This document shows, piece after piece, positions 1 to 8,317 of a stretch of DNA of 64,000 bases. The DNA is taken from positions 62,001-126,000 of the forward strand of contig CAWJYN010000004.1 of NCBI GenBank assembly GCA_963847145.1, read 5' to 3'. A program made the position numbers and the translations under genes. Every line of letters starts with the position of its first letter. Position 1 is the first letter of the stretch. Below the pieces are notes generated by a model. The model saw nothing but the letters and a program-made list of their open reading frames with translations, ran no database searches and was not told the DNA's origin. The DNA comes from JABFRJ01 sp963847145 (GTDB taxonomy: Bacteria > Pseudomonadota > Alphaproteobacteria > Rhizobiales > Hyphomicrobiaceae).

Positions 1-51
1 CATCCGCGACCGCTACTGGCAAGGACGAACGAGCAAGTTGGTATAGAATGT

Positions 52-95
52 CGTAGGTTGGCTTAGGCGCCCTTAGCGCCGTAACCCAACCTACG
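52..95. repeat. Intergenic palindrome, GTAGGTTGG type
   Basis: A 44-bp imperfect hairpin. The left arm begins CGTAGGTTGG and the right arm ends CCAACCTACG, with partly paired TTA/TAA and GGCGC/GCGCC segments between. Related hairpins with a GTTGGGTTA core lie at 51140-51172 and 51195-51229, so this looks like a dispersed REP-like element. It sits just upstream of the alcohol dehydrogenase gene and has no T-tract, so a terminator role is not shown. Confidence 0.6.
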
Positions 96-128
96 GTGAT
101 CGCTTTGGATAGCAAGGAACGATCCTCC

Positions 129-1226
129 ATGAAAGCCGCCGTACTCACCGCGCTCAACGCACCGCTGGAAATTCTCGATGTGGAGCAGGAGGGCCCGAAG
201 ACCGGCGAGGTGCGCGTACGCGTGAAGGCGGCGGGCGTGTGCATGAGCGATCTGCACATCATGATCGGCGATTGGCCGACAAAATTGCCGATCGTGCCCG
301 GCCACGAGGCTGCCGGCATCATCGATGAGGTTGGGCCAGGGGTGACACGCCTGAAGCGCGGCGATCATGTGATCTTTTCGTTCAAACCGAACTGCGGGCA
401 TTGCAGTTATTGCGCCCGCGGCCGCTCGGTGCTCTGCAGTGGCCACAACGATAGCCCCGGCTATCGGCTCTACGATGGCACCGCACGATTGAAACTCAAC
501 GGCGCGCCGGTCAACCAGTTCGCCCGCATCGGCACGTTCGCTGAAAGCGTCGTCTGTTCGGAAGAAAACGTCGTCGTCATTCGTCACGACATGCCGTGGG
601 CGCAGGCGGCGCTGGTCGGCTGCTCGGTGGCCACCGGCATCGGCGCTGTCACGCGGCACGCGAAAGTGCCTGCGGGCTCGACGGTTCTCGTGATCGGCTG
701 CGGTGGCGTCGGGCTCAACATCGTGCAGGGCGCCAAGCTCGCCGGCGCGCGCCGCATCATCGCCGCCGACCTGCTCGACAACAAGCTCGACTATGCCAAG
801 GCCTTTGGCGCGACGGATACGATCAATGCCAAGACTGGCAACCTGGTCAAAGAGGTGCGCGCGCTGACCGGCGGGCTCGGCGTCGATTACGCCTTCGATG
901 CCATCGGCAGCGAGATCACAGTGACGCAAATCGTCGATGCAGTGGCACCCGGTGGTCGCGCGGTGATGGTCGGCATTCCGGCGGTGACGGTGAAGGCTGG
1001 CATAGCTCCGGCGATGATGGTGTTTCAGGAAAAGTCGCTGACGGGCAGCTTCTATGGTTCCGTTGAACCAACGATCGACTTCCCCATCCTCTGCGATCTT
1101 TACATGGACAAAAAGATCAATCTGGATGGCCTCATCAGCCGCACCTACAAACTGAGCGAGATCAACGAGGGTTTCGCCCAGCTCCGCGCTGGTTCTGTCG
1201 CGCGCGGCGTGGTGATGTTTGATTGA
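129..1226 (+). CDS. Zinc-dependent alcohol dehydrogenase (MDR superfamily)
   Basis: A 365-residue medium-chain dehydrogenase that would oxidise an alcohol or reduce an aldehyde with NAD(P) in the cytosol. The GroES-like half carries a catalytic-zinc Cys38 (GVCMSD) and the GHE motif at 58-60. A structural-zinc tetrad is visible as Cys89, 92, 95 and 103. The Rossmann half has GCGGVG at 190-195. The start at 129 was preferred over the in-frame ATG at 96 because MKAAVL is the usual N-terminus of the family. A RidA-family gene follows after 26 bp on the same strand, so the two are probably co-transcribed. The substrate cannot be read from sequence; the overall pattern is closest to the aryl/alkyl alcohol and formaldehyde dehydrogenase-like branch. 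Confidence 0.9.
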   Translation: MKAAVLTALNAPLEILDVEQEGPKTGEVRVRVKAAGVCMSDLHIMIGDWPTKLPIVPGHEAAGIIDEVGPGVTRLKRGDHVIFSFKPNCGHCSYCARGRSVLCSGHNDSPGYRLYDGTARLKLNGAPVNQFARIGTFAESVVCSEENVVVIRHDMPWAQAALVGCSVATGIGAVTRHAKVPAGSTVLVIGCGGVGLNIVQGAKLAGARRIIAADLLDNKLDYAKAFGATDTINAKTGNLVKEVRALTGGLGVDYAFDAIGSEITVTQIVDAVAPGGRAVMVGIPAVTVKAGIAPAMMVFQEKSLTGSFYGSVEPTIDFPILCDLYMDKKINLDGLISRTYKLSEINEGFAQLRAGSVARGVVMFD

Positions 1227-1252
1227 CGTCCCAACCGAGTGAGGATCCACCC

Positions 1253-1711
1253 ATGACCCCTGAACAGAAACTCAACGCTCTTGGCCTCGCTCTACCGGAG
1301 CTGCCGAAACCGGTTGCGAACTATGTGTCGTTCAAGCGATCAGGTGACATGCTGTATCTGTCCGGGCAGGGCCCGCGCCGCAGCGACGGCACCTTTGCCA
1401 CCGGCAAGGTCGGCAAGGATGTAACAGCCAAGCAGGCTTATGAGCATGCGAAGCTCGTCGGCCTGGGGCTGCTGGCTGCAATGAAGGCGGCAGCGGGCGA
1501 TCTCTCCAAGGTCGAGGTGATCAAGGTGTTGGGTATGGTCAACGCGACGCCTGACTTCGGCGACCAGCCAGCCGTGATCAATGGTTGCTCGGATTTGTTC
1601 GTTGAAGTGCTTGGCGAACGTGGCCGGCACGCACGCTCAGCCGTCGGCATGGGCTCGCTGCCCAACAGCATCACCGTGGAAATTGAGGCCGTGTGCCGTA
1701 TTCACCCGTGA
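1253..1711 (+). CDS. RidA family protein (YjgF/YER057c/UK114)
   Basis: A 152-residue protein matching the RidA/YjgF fold in its longer, roughly 150-residue form. Recognisable elements are the SGDMLYLSGQGPR strand, the AYEHAKLVGLGLLAAMKAAAGDL helix region, and a C-terminal SAVGMGSLPNSITVEIEAV segment. Classical RidA hydrolyses reactive enamine/imine intermediates made by PLP enzymes; members of this longer subgroup may act on other substrates. Placement 26 bp after an alcohol dehydrogenase suggests removal of a reactive product of the same pathway, which is inference. The start at 1253 removes a 10-residue extension that would overlap the dehydrogenase stop. Confidence 0.88.
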   Translation: MTPEQKLNALGLALPELPKPVANYVSFKRSGDMLYLSGQGPRRSDGTFATGKVGKDVTAKQAYEHAKLVGLGLLAAMKAAAGDLSKVEVIKVLGMVNATPDFGDQPAVINGCSDLFVEVLGERGRHARSAVGMGSLPNSITVEIEAVCRIHP

Positions 1712-1892
1712 TCGCGCAGCTCATCGCCCGGACATTAACTGCGTTCGCAAAAACCAGGCCGCCGCCAATTCGCGCGCATCGGCACGGGCTTACAATCGAT
1801 CCTCAATCCCCGCGCCAGATGGGGAGCCAAAAACACTGCCGCTCTTTGACATCGTGAATATGTTGGACCCAACCCCGGAGGCGTGCCGCCCC

Positions 1893-1950
1893 GGGGCCAG
1901 CTGACGCTTGACCGATCGGGGACGCCCGGCCTGGGCGCGGGGCTGGCCCC
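1893..1950. repeat. Inverted repeat between convergent genes, possible terminator stem
   Basis: GGGGCCAGC at 1893-1901 is exactly complementary to GCTGGCCCC at 1942-1950, with a GC-rich 40-bp loop. It lies between the RidA gene and the convergent oxidoreductase gene. No T-tract follows on either side, so termination is only a possibility. Confidence 0.3.
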
Positions 1951-1970
1951 GAAGGTCGGGCTTCGGTCAG

Positions 1971-3320
1971 TTATACCTTGGCGCCTGCGAACGTCTTCTC
2001 CATCTCGCGGCGGAACTTCACTTCCGGTGCGTTGGCGTTGATCTCGACATCCGACCACTTCAGCCGCTGCCCCGTCTTGATCGCCGTCTTGAGCTTGACG
2101 TTGTGCGCAAGGCCCAACGGCAAGAACCCTTCCTTCAGGCTCATCTCGGCTGGTGTCTGCTTGCCCCAGACGCAGAAGCCGCCCTCGCCGTCCAGCATTT
2201 CGCCCGGCTTTAAGTCGCGCTTGGCTGTCGCCACCACGTCCGAGTTGAAGCAGTAGGCCGCCCCCGTCGGTTCCTTGCGGCACACAGCCGACGCCACCGA
2301 CAATCCAAGCTCCAGCCCGATCATGTGCGTCGGCCGGTACAACGCCGCGTACTTGCCCGTCTTGTCCGACAACATCTGGTATTCCGCAAAACACTTCGAC
2401 GCGTAATCGCTCTCGCTCTCGATCACCACATACGTGCCCATCAGCAAGCTGTGCGGCACATCTTTGCCATCGCGATAGAGCGACGACGTCACTTCCGTCA
2501 CGCCCTTCTTTTCCAGCACGCCGCCATCGGCTTTCGGTTTGCAGATATCCGCATGCTCAAAGCGCGTCGCTGGCGGGAAGATCAAACCATCCGTCTGCGG
2601 CACCAGGCCCGTGGCATTGCAAATCGCCGTCATCTCGATACCCGACTTGGTGCCATCGATAAATGAATTGAACATCTTCGGATTGATGTGCGAGCGATTG
2701 TGGATCACCAGATACTGATCAAGAATGTCCCACACGGTTTCCGGCGTCGATTGATGATACGTCGGGTGATAGCGCGTGCCCTTGCCGGCAGCCACCACCT
2801 GGAACCCGCACGCCCGCGCCCAGTCCACGTGCTCGCACACCAGCGCCGGTTGATCGCCCCAGGCGAGCGAATACACCACGCCTTTTTCACGCGCGCGTTT
2901 CGCCAGCAACGGCCCGGCCAGCGCATCCGCTTCAACGTTGACCATCACCACGTGCTTGCCGGCATCAATGGCTGCGCACGCCAGCTTGATGCCCGTCGCC
3001 GGATCGCCGGTGGCCTCGATAATCACTTCAATCTCCGGGCACTCGATCAGCGCCATGGCGTTGTCGGTGATGAACGTCTTGCCCGTCTTGATCGCATCGC
3101 CTGCGGACTTGGCGTTGATCTGCTCGGGAGCCCACTGCACGCTCTCCAGCCGCTCTTTCGCCCGCGAGACCATCAGGTCAGCGAGGCCCACGAGATGGAA
3201 CCCGGTGGTCACCCGGCACTGGCTGAGAAACATGGTGCCGAACTTGCCGGCCCCCACTTGGCCGATGCGCACTGGCTTGCCCTTGGCGGCACGCTCGCGG
3301 AGCATGAAGGAGAGATTCAT
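1971..3320 (-). CDS. NAD(P)-dependent oxidoreductase with C-terminal SAF domain (homoserine dehydrogenase-like)
   Basis: A 449-residue protein. The N-terminal Rossmann fold shows GAGKFG at residues 23-28 and resembles the NAD-binding half of homoserine dehydrogenase and Gfo/Idh enzymes. The C-terminal region (roughly 350-445) has an SAF/antifreeze-like signature: the ATAKRDLKPGEMLDGEGGF stretch and a later KTGQRLKWSDVEI. Proteins of this build are usually annotated as SAF-domain oxidoreductases and are linked to carbohydrate-acid metabolism in other bacteria. The substrate is not determinable here. An AGGA sequence sits about 9 bases before the start. The gene is convergent with the RidA gene across about 260 bp and has no obvious operon partner. 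Confidence 0.8.
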   Translation of the reverse strand: MNLSFMLRERAAKGKPVRIGQVGAGKFGTMFLSQCRVTTGFHLVGLADLMVSRAKERLESVQWAPEQINAKSAGDAIKTGKTFITDNAMALIECPEIEVIIEATGDPATGIKLACAAIDAGKHVVMVNVEADALAGPLLAKRAREKGVVYSLAWGDQPALVCEHVDWARACGFQVVAAGKGTRYHPTYHQSTPETVWDILDQYLVIHNRSHINPKMFNSFIDGTKSGIEMTAICNATGLVPQTDGLIFPPATRFEHADICKPKADGGVLEKKGVTEVTSSLYRDGKDVPHSLLMGTYVVIESESDYASKCFAEYQMLSDKTGKYAALYRPTHMIGLELGLSVASAVCRKEPTGAAYCFNSDVVATAKRDLKPGEMLDGEGGFCVWGKQTPAEMSLKEGFLPLGLAHNVKLKTAIKTGQRLKWSDVEINANAPEVKFRREMEKTFAGAKV

Positions 3321-3450
3321 TGGGAGGTCCTGAGATGATCGGGAAATTGCAGCCGTTTAGGATAGCGAACCACGCGCCCGCAGCCGCTGCAAGCCGGAGC
3401 GTGCGGCTCGTCCCAGCGGCGGGGCGCCGCACCAGCGTGCAGTCTTCCGT

Positions 3451-4146
3451 CTATTTGCAAACTCTCGAGTAGAGCGGCACCGGTGTGGTGGTGGTGGTGC
3501 AACCGGTATTGGTGCAACGGGTATCGTAGGTATTGTAACTGCCAGTCTGGTAGTTCGTGCAGCCACCGGCGCCGCTGGACGGTCTGGCGCCGGAAATTGA
3601 TCCGGCCGGGGCGGCCGCCGGTTCCGGTCTGAGCATGTCGAGCGTGAGGCTGAACGCTTCATCCCGAAGCTTCTGGATGTAAGTGAATGCATTGCGCACT
3701 CGCTGATCGTTGGATGCGACGGTCGCCGGGAACATCGTGAAGAAAATTTGCCGGCCGTCGTTGGTATCATAACCAATGACATTGACCGTCAGGTCTTGAC
3801 CATTGCTTTCGTGGAAGCTGTCAAAACTCAGGGTCGCCTTGGCCGCCGGCCGCCAATTCAGCCGGACGACGCTACCGCGGCTGGAGGCCACGCCGAACAC
3901 GCCGTCGGTCATGCGTGGTACTTCGGTGTTGAACCAGGTTGAAAAGTTAGTGCGAGTCTGGATCGCTGGCAGGACGATGATTGATACCCAATCGCTGTCC
4001 GCGCCGATATCCAGCCGATAGTGGTCCTCCAACTTCTGCTCGGTCCAACCGTCCGGGGGCGCGCGGAAGTAGCCCGCAGCGGCAAAGCTCGGGAGCGCTA
4101 TTAACAAGGGGAGAAAAGCTAGCCAGTGAAAGCACGTGCGGCGCAT
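3451..4146 (-). CDS. Secreted protein of unknown function, Cys/Thr-rich C-terminus
   Basis: No family was recognised. The 231-residue product starting at 4146 has a clear Sec signal peptide (MRRTCFHWLAFLPLLIALPSF, cleavage probably after an Ala-Ala stretch). The open frame extends 36 codons further upstream, but that start would bury the signal. The mature part contains a mixed alpha/beta region (DGWTEQKLEDHYRLDIGADSD and onwards). It ends in a low-complexity tail with Gly, Thr, Tyr and four Cys residues (GCTNY, TRCTNTGCTTTTTP, RVCK). The cysteine pattern suggests disulphides in the periplasm. The neighbouring DUF2189 gene is on the same strand 213 bp upstream, so shared transcription is uncertain. 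Confidence 0.65.
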   Translation of the reverse strand: MRRTCFHWLAFLPLLIALPSFAAAGYFRAPPDGWTEQKLEDHYRLDIGADSDWVSIIVLPAIQTRTNFSTWFNTEVPRMTDGVFGVASSRGSVVRLNWRPAAKATLSFDSFHESNGQDLTVNVIGYDTNDGRQIFFTMFPATVASNDQRVRNAFTYIQKLRDEAFSLTLDMLRPEPAAAPAGSISGARPSSGAGGCTNYQTGSYNTYDTRCTNTGCTTTTTPVPLYSRVCK

Positions 4147-4359
4147 GGGTAATATCCTTGAATATAAAACTGTCTTGAGTTTTGGCCAGAATTGCAATGC
4201 TCCTGGCAATCGGCTCGGTAAAATGATTGGCACCGCAATAACTTGGCGCCGCAATAAGGTGCGTCACCAGCACTATTGCGGTTCCGGCTACTGTTTACAG
4301 GCCATCCGATCAACAGCCCTCAGCTACGATCGTTGGTGCATATTTCTGCTTTACGCCAC

Positions 4360-5157
4360 CTACACGACCACCTTGCGATAGAGATGCCACGTCGCGTGGC
4401 CCAATACCGGCATCACCGCGGCCAATCCGACCAGCAATGGCAAGGATCCAATGATCAGCAGCGCTGCTACTAATGCGGCCCATTCGAGCATAGTCCAGGG
4501 ATTGGCCGCGATCGCGCGCAGCGAGGTCCCAATCGCTGTCACCACGTCCACATTCCGGTCGATCAGCAGTGGAAATGAGATGACCGAGATCGCAAATGCT
4601 ATTGCCGCGAACACGGCGCCCACCAGATGTCCGACGATCAACAGTTCCGCGCCCAGCTTGGTCGCAAAGATTTCGTCGATAAACGCGCCGAGTGACTTTG
4701 GTTGGGCGTCGCCGAAGATGGCCGCATAAATGAGATGCGCCGCGCCCAGCCATGTGAGGAACAGCGCCATCAAGATGCCGCCCAGCAGTAAAATGGATTT
4801 AAATCCAGGCGCGTGCACCACTTCGAGCCCATTCCGCCAGGTTACGGCTTTGCCCTGCTCGCGCAACCGGCTGATCTCATAGAGACCGATGGCCGCAAAC
4901 GGTCCCATGATCGCGAAGCCGGCCACCATAGGGAACACCAATGGCAACACGCTGTACTGAAAAGCCGCGCGACACAGCAGTAGTCCAAGCGCCGGATAGA
5001 TAAGCGCCAAAAATATGACGTGGGTGGGAGCGGCGCTGAAGTCAGCGAGGCCTTTGCGCAGTGCGTCCTGCAGGTCGGCGCGCGTGATGGTGCGCACAGC
5101 GGGTACCGCGGTGCGTTCCGCGTGAGCATCGTCGAGGTGAACATTGACATGGGCCAT
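4360..5157 (-). CDS. DUF2189 domain-containing inner-membrane protein
   Basis: A 265-residue polytopic membrane protein resembling the DUF2189 family, whose biochemical role is unknown. After a short hydrophilic N-terminus there are about six hydrophobic segments (for example LPLVFPMVAGFAIMGPFAAI, KSILLLGGILMALFLTWLGA and LVAALLIIGSLPLLVGLAAV). The motif around PFAAIGLYEISRLREQG matches the family's conserved loop. The start at 5157 was chosen because AAGGGA lies 8 bases before it, whereas the longer open frame starting at 5232 has no ribosome site. Confidence 0.75.
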   Translation of the reverse strand: MAHVNVHLDDAHAERTAVPAVRTITRADLQDALRKGLADFSAAPTHVIFLALIYPALGLLLCRAAFQYSVLPLVFPMVAGFAIMGPFAAIGLYEISRLREQGKAVTWRNGLEVVHAPGFKSILLLGGILMALFLTWLGAAHLIYAAIFGDAQPKSLGAFIDEIFATKLGAELLIVGHLVGAVFAAIAFAISVISFPLLIDRNVDVVTAIGTSLRAIAANPWTMLEWAALVAALLIIGSLPLLVGLAAVMPVLGHATWHLYRKVVV

Positions 5158-5531
5158 GATGGTCCCTTTCGGTTGGCTCGCCCCCGTGTCGGTCCCCCAT
5201 CTGCACGAAGAGTGTTGCACGGCATGTCGCATGCCGGAAGCGGCAGTGCGTTTGGTTCACTTCAAAGTTGTGTGAACGAAGCGCAGATGCGTTTCCCAGC
5301 AAACCCCGCGGTGGTGCAACCCCGCTGCGGTGTTGGCGCCACCGCCTTGGCTTACCGGTTACAGCGTCATGGATTAACCTTTTGCGGCAAAAGGTTGTGA
5401 CCGCCAACGGGTGTCAACCGCCACGCACTTGGCACGTGCTGCCGATGTGCCATAAACCCTCGTGAAGCGTCCGCCGGGCTGCAGCCGGGATGCGCTATCA
5501 CTTCAGGGCCGATGACAAGGAAGCGCCGCCA
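5158..5531. other. 374-bp intergenic region between divergent genes
   Basis: The stretch separates the minus-strand DUF2189 gene from the plus-strand glycine-rich membrane protein, so it must hold both promoters. No RNA gene, clear palindrome or mobile element was seen. Open frames inside it overlap one another on opposite strands and lack ribosome sites. Confidence 0.5.
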
Positions 5532-5828
5532 ATGGATCCGATTTCACTTTTGATGCCGTTTTTCAGCGGCGCGGCCGGTGGCAACCTTGTCGGCGGTTTG
5601 TTGAAGAATTTCAATCTCGGCTCGCTGGGCAACTCGCTGGCCGGCATGATCGGCGGCGGCGTCGGCAGCCTGGTCCTCGGTAACATGCTCGGCTTGCCGA
5701 TGCCGGCTGGCGGCATCGATCCCGACGGTTCAGCCCTGCTCGGCCAGATCCTCGGCGGCGGTGCCGGCGGCGGTGTGCTGACCATCCTCGTCGCAATCCT
5801 ACAAAGGATGTTCAGCAAGACGGCTTGA
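5532..5828 (+). CDS. Small glycine-rich membrane protein, unknown function
   Basis: A 98-residue protein built of Gly/Ala/Leu-rich hydrophobic segments (around residues 5-50 and 70-95) with GGG runs reminiscent of glycine-zipper membrane peptides. Near the middle is a short polar loop, PAGGIDPDGS. No assigned family was recognised. The ATG at 5532 was chosen because GGAAG lies about 9 bases upstream; an earlier in-frame ATG at 5490 would add 14 hydrophilic residues. It is convergent with the Mrp-type gene, with only 3 bp between stop codons. Helix-helix packing in the inner membrane is inferred from the GxxxG spacing. Confidence 0.6.
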   Translation: MDPISLLMPFFSGAAGGNLVGGLLKNFNLGSLGNSLAGMIGGGVGSLVLGNMLGLPMPAGGIDPDGSALLGQILGGGAGGGVLTILVAILQRMFSKTA

Positions 5829-5831
5829 GCC

Positions 5832-7376
5832 TCACTCCCGGCTGAGCCCCTTCGCTTTCAATTCGGCAAGGTACACAGCCCATCGTGTCTCACGTTCGCT
5901 GTGCAGCGTCTCAAGATAGCTCCAGGCGTACAGCCCAGTGTTGTGTCCGTCGTCAAACACCAGTCGCACGGCATAGTTGCCGACCGGCTGGATCTCCTTG
6001 ATCTTGACGTTGCGCTTGCGGCCCACAGTCACTCGCTGGCTGGGCGAGTGGCCTTGCACTTCCGCCGATGGGCTCATGACGCGCAGCATCTCGGCCGGCA
6101 AGGTGTAGGCGACTGCACCTTTGACAGACACCCGAAGGTCGGCGCCACCACTCTCCATCGTTAAAACCGGTGGCTCAATACGGCGCAATTGACTTGCTTC
6201 CAGTTCGGCCCAGGTGCGTGCCGCAAGCGCCCGGTAAATCTGTCCATGGGGGCCATCCGGATCGGTCGCGGTGACCGGCTGCCCAGCGTCAGAGCGCACC
6301 CGGATGTCAAGGTGTAAGGGCACGCCGCCGAGGAATGGGACGCCCAGCTTATGTGCTTCGGCCTCAGCGCCGCCATGGCCAAAGATGTCGTGCTGTTCGC
6401 CGCACTTGGTGCAAATGAAGGTGCTCATGTTCTCGATGATGCCGAGCACCGGCACATCCACTTTCTGGAACATCGCCAGGCCTTTTCGTGCGTCGATTAG
6501 GGCGAGGTCTTGCGGCGTCGAGACGATGACGGCGCCCGACAACGGCACTTGCTGCGCCATCGATAGCTGCACGTCACCAGTGCCTGGCGGCATGTCGATC
6601 ACGAGAACATCGAGGTCGTGGGCGGTGCCGTCGGTGGCGCGTCCCCAACCGACCTGCCGCAACATCTGGGTAAGCGCGGAGACCACCATCGGCGCGCGCA
6701 AGATAACCGGCGTCGCCTCGTCGACCAGAAAACCCATGGACATCACTTCGAGGCCGAACGCCTGCATGGGCCGCAGCGTCTTGTCCGGGAACTGCTGCGG
6801 CCGCCCCGTCAATCCCAAGAGGCGTGGCTGCGACGGCCCATAGACATCGGCATCCAGAATGCCGACCCGCAGGCCCAGGGCCTTGAAGCCGAGCGCCAGA
6901 TTGACCGCAGTCGTCGACTTGCCCACGCCACCCTTGCCAGAAGCCACCGCGATCAGATGCTTGATGCCCGATACCGCGGCCTTGCTGGATGTTTGGCCAG
7001 CCGCTGGCGCGGGAGCGGCGTGAGTATGGCTGTGGCCATGGCTGTGACCTGCGCCACTTGTGCCAGCCCGCGCGGCCTGAACGCGTGCACCCTCGGGCAC
7101 TTTCGCTCCGCCCCCGGCACGCTTGCCGCTCGCTTCCGCCGTCAACACGGCCGAGACGGTAGCCAGCCCCGGGATGTCGCGGACGACTTTTTCAGCAGCT
7201 TGGCGCAACGGCTCCAGCTCTGTTGCCCGCGCCGCAGGCACGGTGATGGAAAAATAGGCTTTGTCGCCCTTGATGAGCACTTCCGACACGAGCCCAAGTT
7301 CGACAATGTTGCCGTCGAGATCGGGACCTTTGACCCGTCGCAATTGCGCCAGGACTTGTTCCGTAGTGACGGCCAT
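5832..7376 (-). CDS. Mrp/ApbC-type Fe-S cluster carrier ATPase with DUF59 and DUF971 domains
   Basis: A 514-residue protein. Residues 1-80 form an MIP18/DUF59 domain. A histidine-rich linker (HSHGHSHTH, 111-119) leads to a ParA/Mrp P-loop ATPase from about 138, with the deviant Walker A GKGGVGKST at 147-155 and VIDMPPGTGD near 259. The cluster-binding CxxC is Cys322/Cys325. Residues about 411-490 match DUF971 (LPAEMLRVMSPSAEV, then DDGHNTGLYAWSYL). Mrp proteins assemble and transfer [4Fe-4S] clusters to apoproteins. DUF59-Mrp-DUF971 is the layout of plant HCF101; most bacterial Mrp proteins lack the last domain. The start at 7376 fits the usual DUF59 N-terminus better than a 13-residue upstream extension. 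It stands alone on its strand. Confidence 0.92.
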   Translation of the reverse strand: MAVTTEQVLAQLRRVKGPDLDGNIVELGLVSEVLIKGDKAYFSITVPAARATELEPLRQAAEKVVRDIPGLATVSAVLTAEASGKRAGGGAKVPEGARVQAARAGTSGAGHSHGHSHTHAAPAPAAGQTSSKAAVSGIKHLIAVASGKGGVGKSTTAVNLALGFKALGLRVGILDADVYGPSQPRLLGLTGRPQQFPDKTLRPMQAFGLEVMSMGFLVDEATPVILRAPMVVSALTQMLRQVGWGRATDGTAHDLDVLVIDMPPGTGDVQLSMAQQVPLSGAVIVSTPQDLALIDARKGLAMFQKVDVPVLGIIENMSTFICTKCGEQHDIFGHGGAEAEAHKLGVPFLGGVPLHLDIRVRSDAGQPVTATDPDGPHGQIYRALAARTWAELEASQLRRIEPPVLTMESGGADLRVSVKGAVAYTLPAEMLRVMSPSAEVQGHSPSQRVTVGRKRNVKIKEIQPVGNYAVRLVFDDGHNTGLYAWSYLETLHSERETRWAVYLAELKAKGLSRE

Positions 7377-7607
7377 TGCACGGTCTCCAGTGGGGTTATC
7401 GCGGTGCCCGGGCATCGCCGATGCGCATCCGGGGGCACGATATCGTCAGGTATACCACAACGGCTGCGGAAATAGTGTCGCATTGTGGCAATCAGGACGC
7501 TGGCCGGCATCGCTGCAGGCGGGTAGAAGTGTGGCAGTAAAGTGGCACCGGCTCAACGAGTGCCGAAAACGAACGTCCGGGCCAGCTCCCGGGGGAGGAG
7601 CATAAGC

Positions 7608-8243
7608 ATGGGTGGTTTGTTGCGGTTCAGCCGCGCGATCGACGCGATGAATACTTGGCTGGGGCGCACCGTCGCTTGGGCCATTTTGATTGCGGTGATC
7701 ATCAGTGCGGTGAACGCCGTTGTAAGAAAAGCGTTCGGCGTCTCGTCAAACACCTGGCTGGAACTGCAGTGGATCCTATTCGGCGCGGTCTTTTTACTCT
7801 GCGCGCCATGGACGTTCCTTTCCAATGAGCACATTCGCATCGACGTCGTCTCGTCGATGCTCTCCAAGAAGGTGCGTAATTGGATCGACGTGATCGGCCA
7901 CGCTTTCTTTCTTATCCCGATCTGCCTTGTGCTGATGTACACCGGCTGGCCATTCTTCTGGCGCTCGCTGATGCAGGGCGAGCAATCGAGCAACGCCGGC
8001 GGCTTGCCGCAGTATCCCTCGAAGCTTTTCGTGCCGTTGTGTTTCACCATTCTGCTGGTGCAGGGCGTTTCCGAGTTGATCAAGCGCGTTGCCATCATGC
8101 GCGGTGAACTTGCGGACGTCTCAGGTGGCGGACATCACGAAGCGGCGGAAGCCGAGGCCGCGCGTCTCCGCGACGCCCTGGCAGAGGAAGCGGAAGCCAA
8201 GGCTGCCGCCCAAGCTGCGCTGATATCCGGAAAAACCACGTGA
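7608..8243 (+). CDS. TRAP transporter small permease subunit (DctQ-like)
   Basis: A 211-residue membrane protein with four hydrophobic segments (for example WAILIAVIISAVNAVV, FLIPICLVLMYTGWPFFW and LFVPLCFTILLVQGVSELIK) and the family-typical SSNTWLELQWILFG and EHIRIDV motifs. It would form the membrane domain with the large permease encoded 74 bp downstream, driving substrate uptake by an ion gradient. The type resembles the mannitol/chloroaromatic-compound TRAP group. The C-terminal 40 residues form an Ala/Glu-rich, probably coiled, cytoplasmic tail (EAAEAEAARLRDALAEEAEA). GGAGG lies a few bases before the ATG at 7608, which excludes the longer frame from 7542. Confidence 0.9.
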   Translation: MGGLLRFSRAIDAMNTWLGRTVAWAILIAVIISAVNAVVRKAFGVSSNTWLELQWILFGAVFLLCAPWTFLSNEHIRIDVVSSMLSKKVRNWIDVIGHAFFLIPICLVLMYTGWPFFWRSLMQGEQSSNAGGLPQYPSKLFVPLCFTILLVQGVSELIKRVAIMRGELADVSGGGHHEAAEAEAARLRDALAEEAEAKAAAQAALISGKTT

Positions 8244-8317
8244 TGCCGCGCCCGCGGCTTCAATGATCTCATCTTGCGCGCTTTGGCGCTGCACTTCTCT
8301 CTCGCGGAGTTCTCATC

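Noticed and set aside
63..1250. A 395-codon frame antisense to the alcohol dehydrogenase
   Set aside because: His/Arg/Ala-rich composition without domains; the opposite strand has complete zinc and cofactor motifs.
1735..2394. A 219-codon minus-strand frame overlapping the 3' end of the SAF oxidoreductase
   Set aside because: Composition is low in hydrophobic core residues, no motif is recognised, and the in-register oxidoreductase covers most of it.
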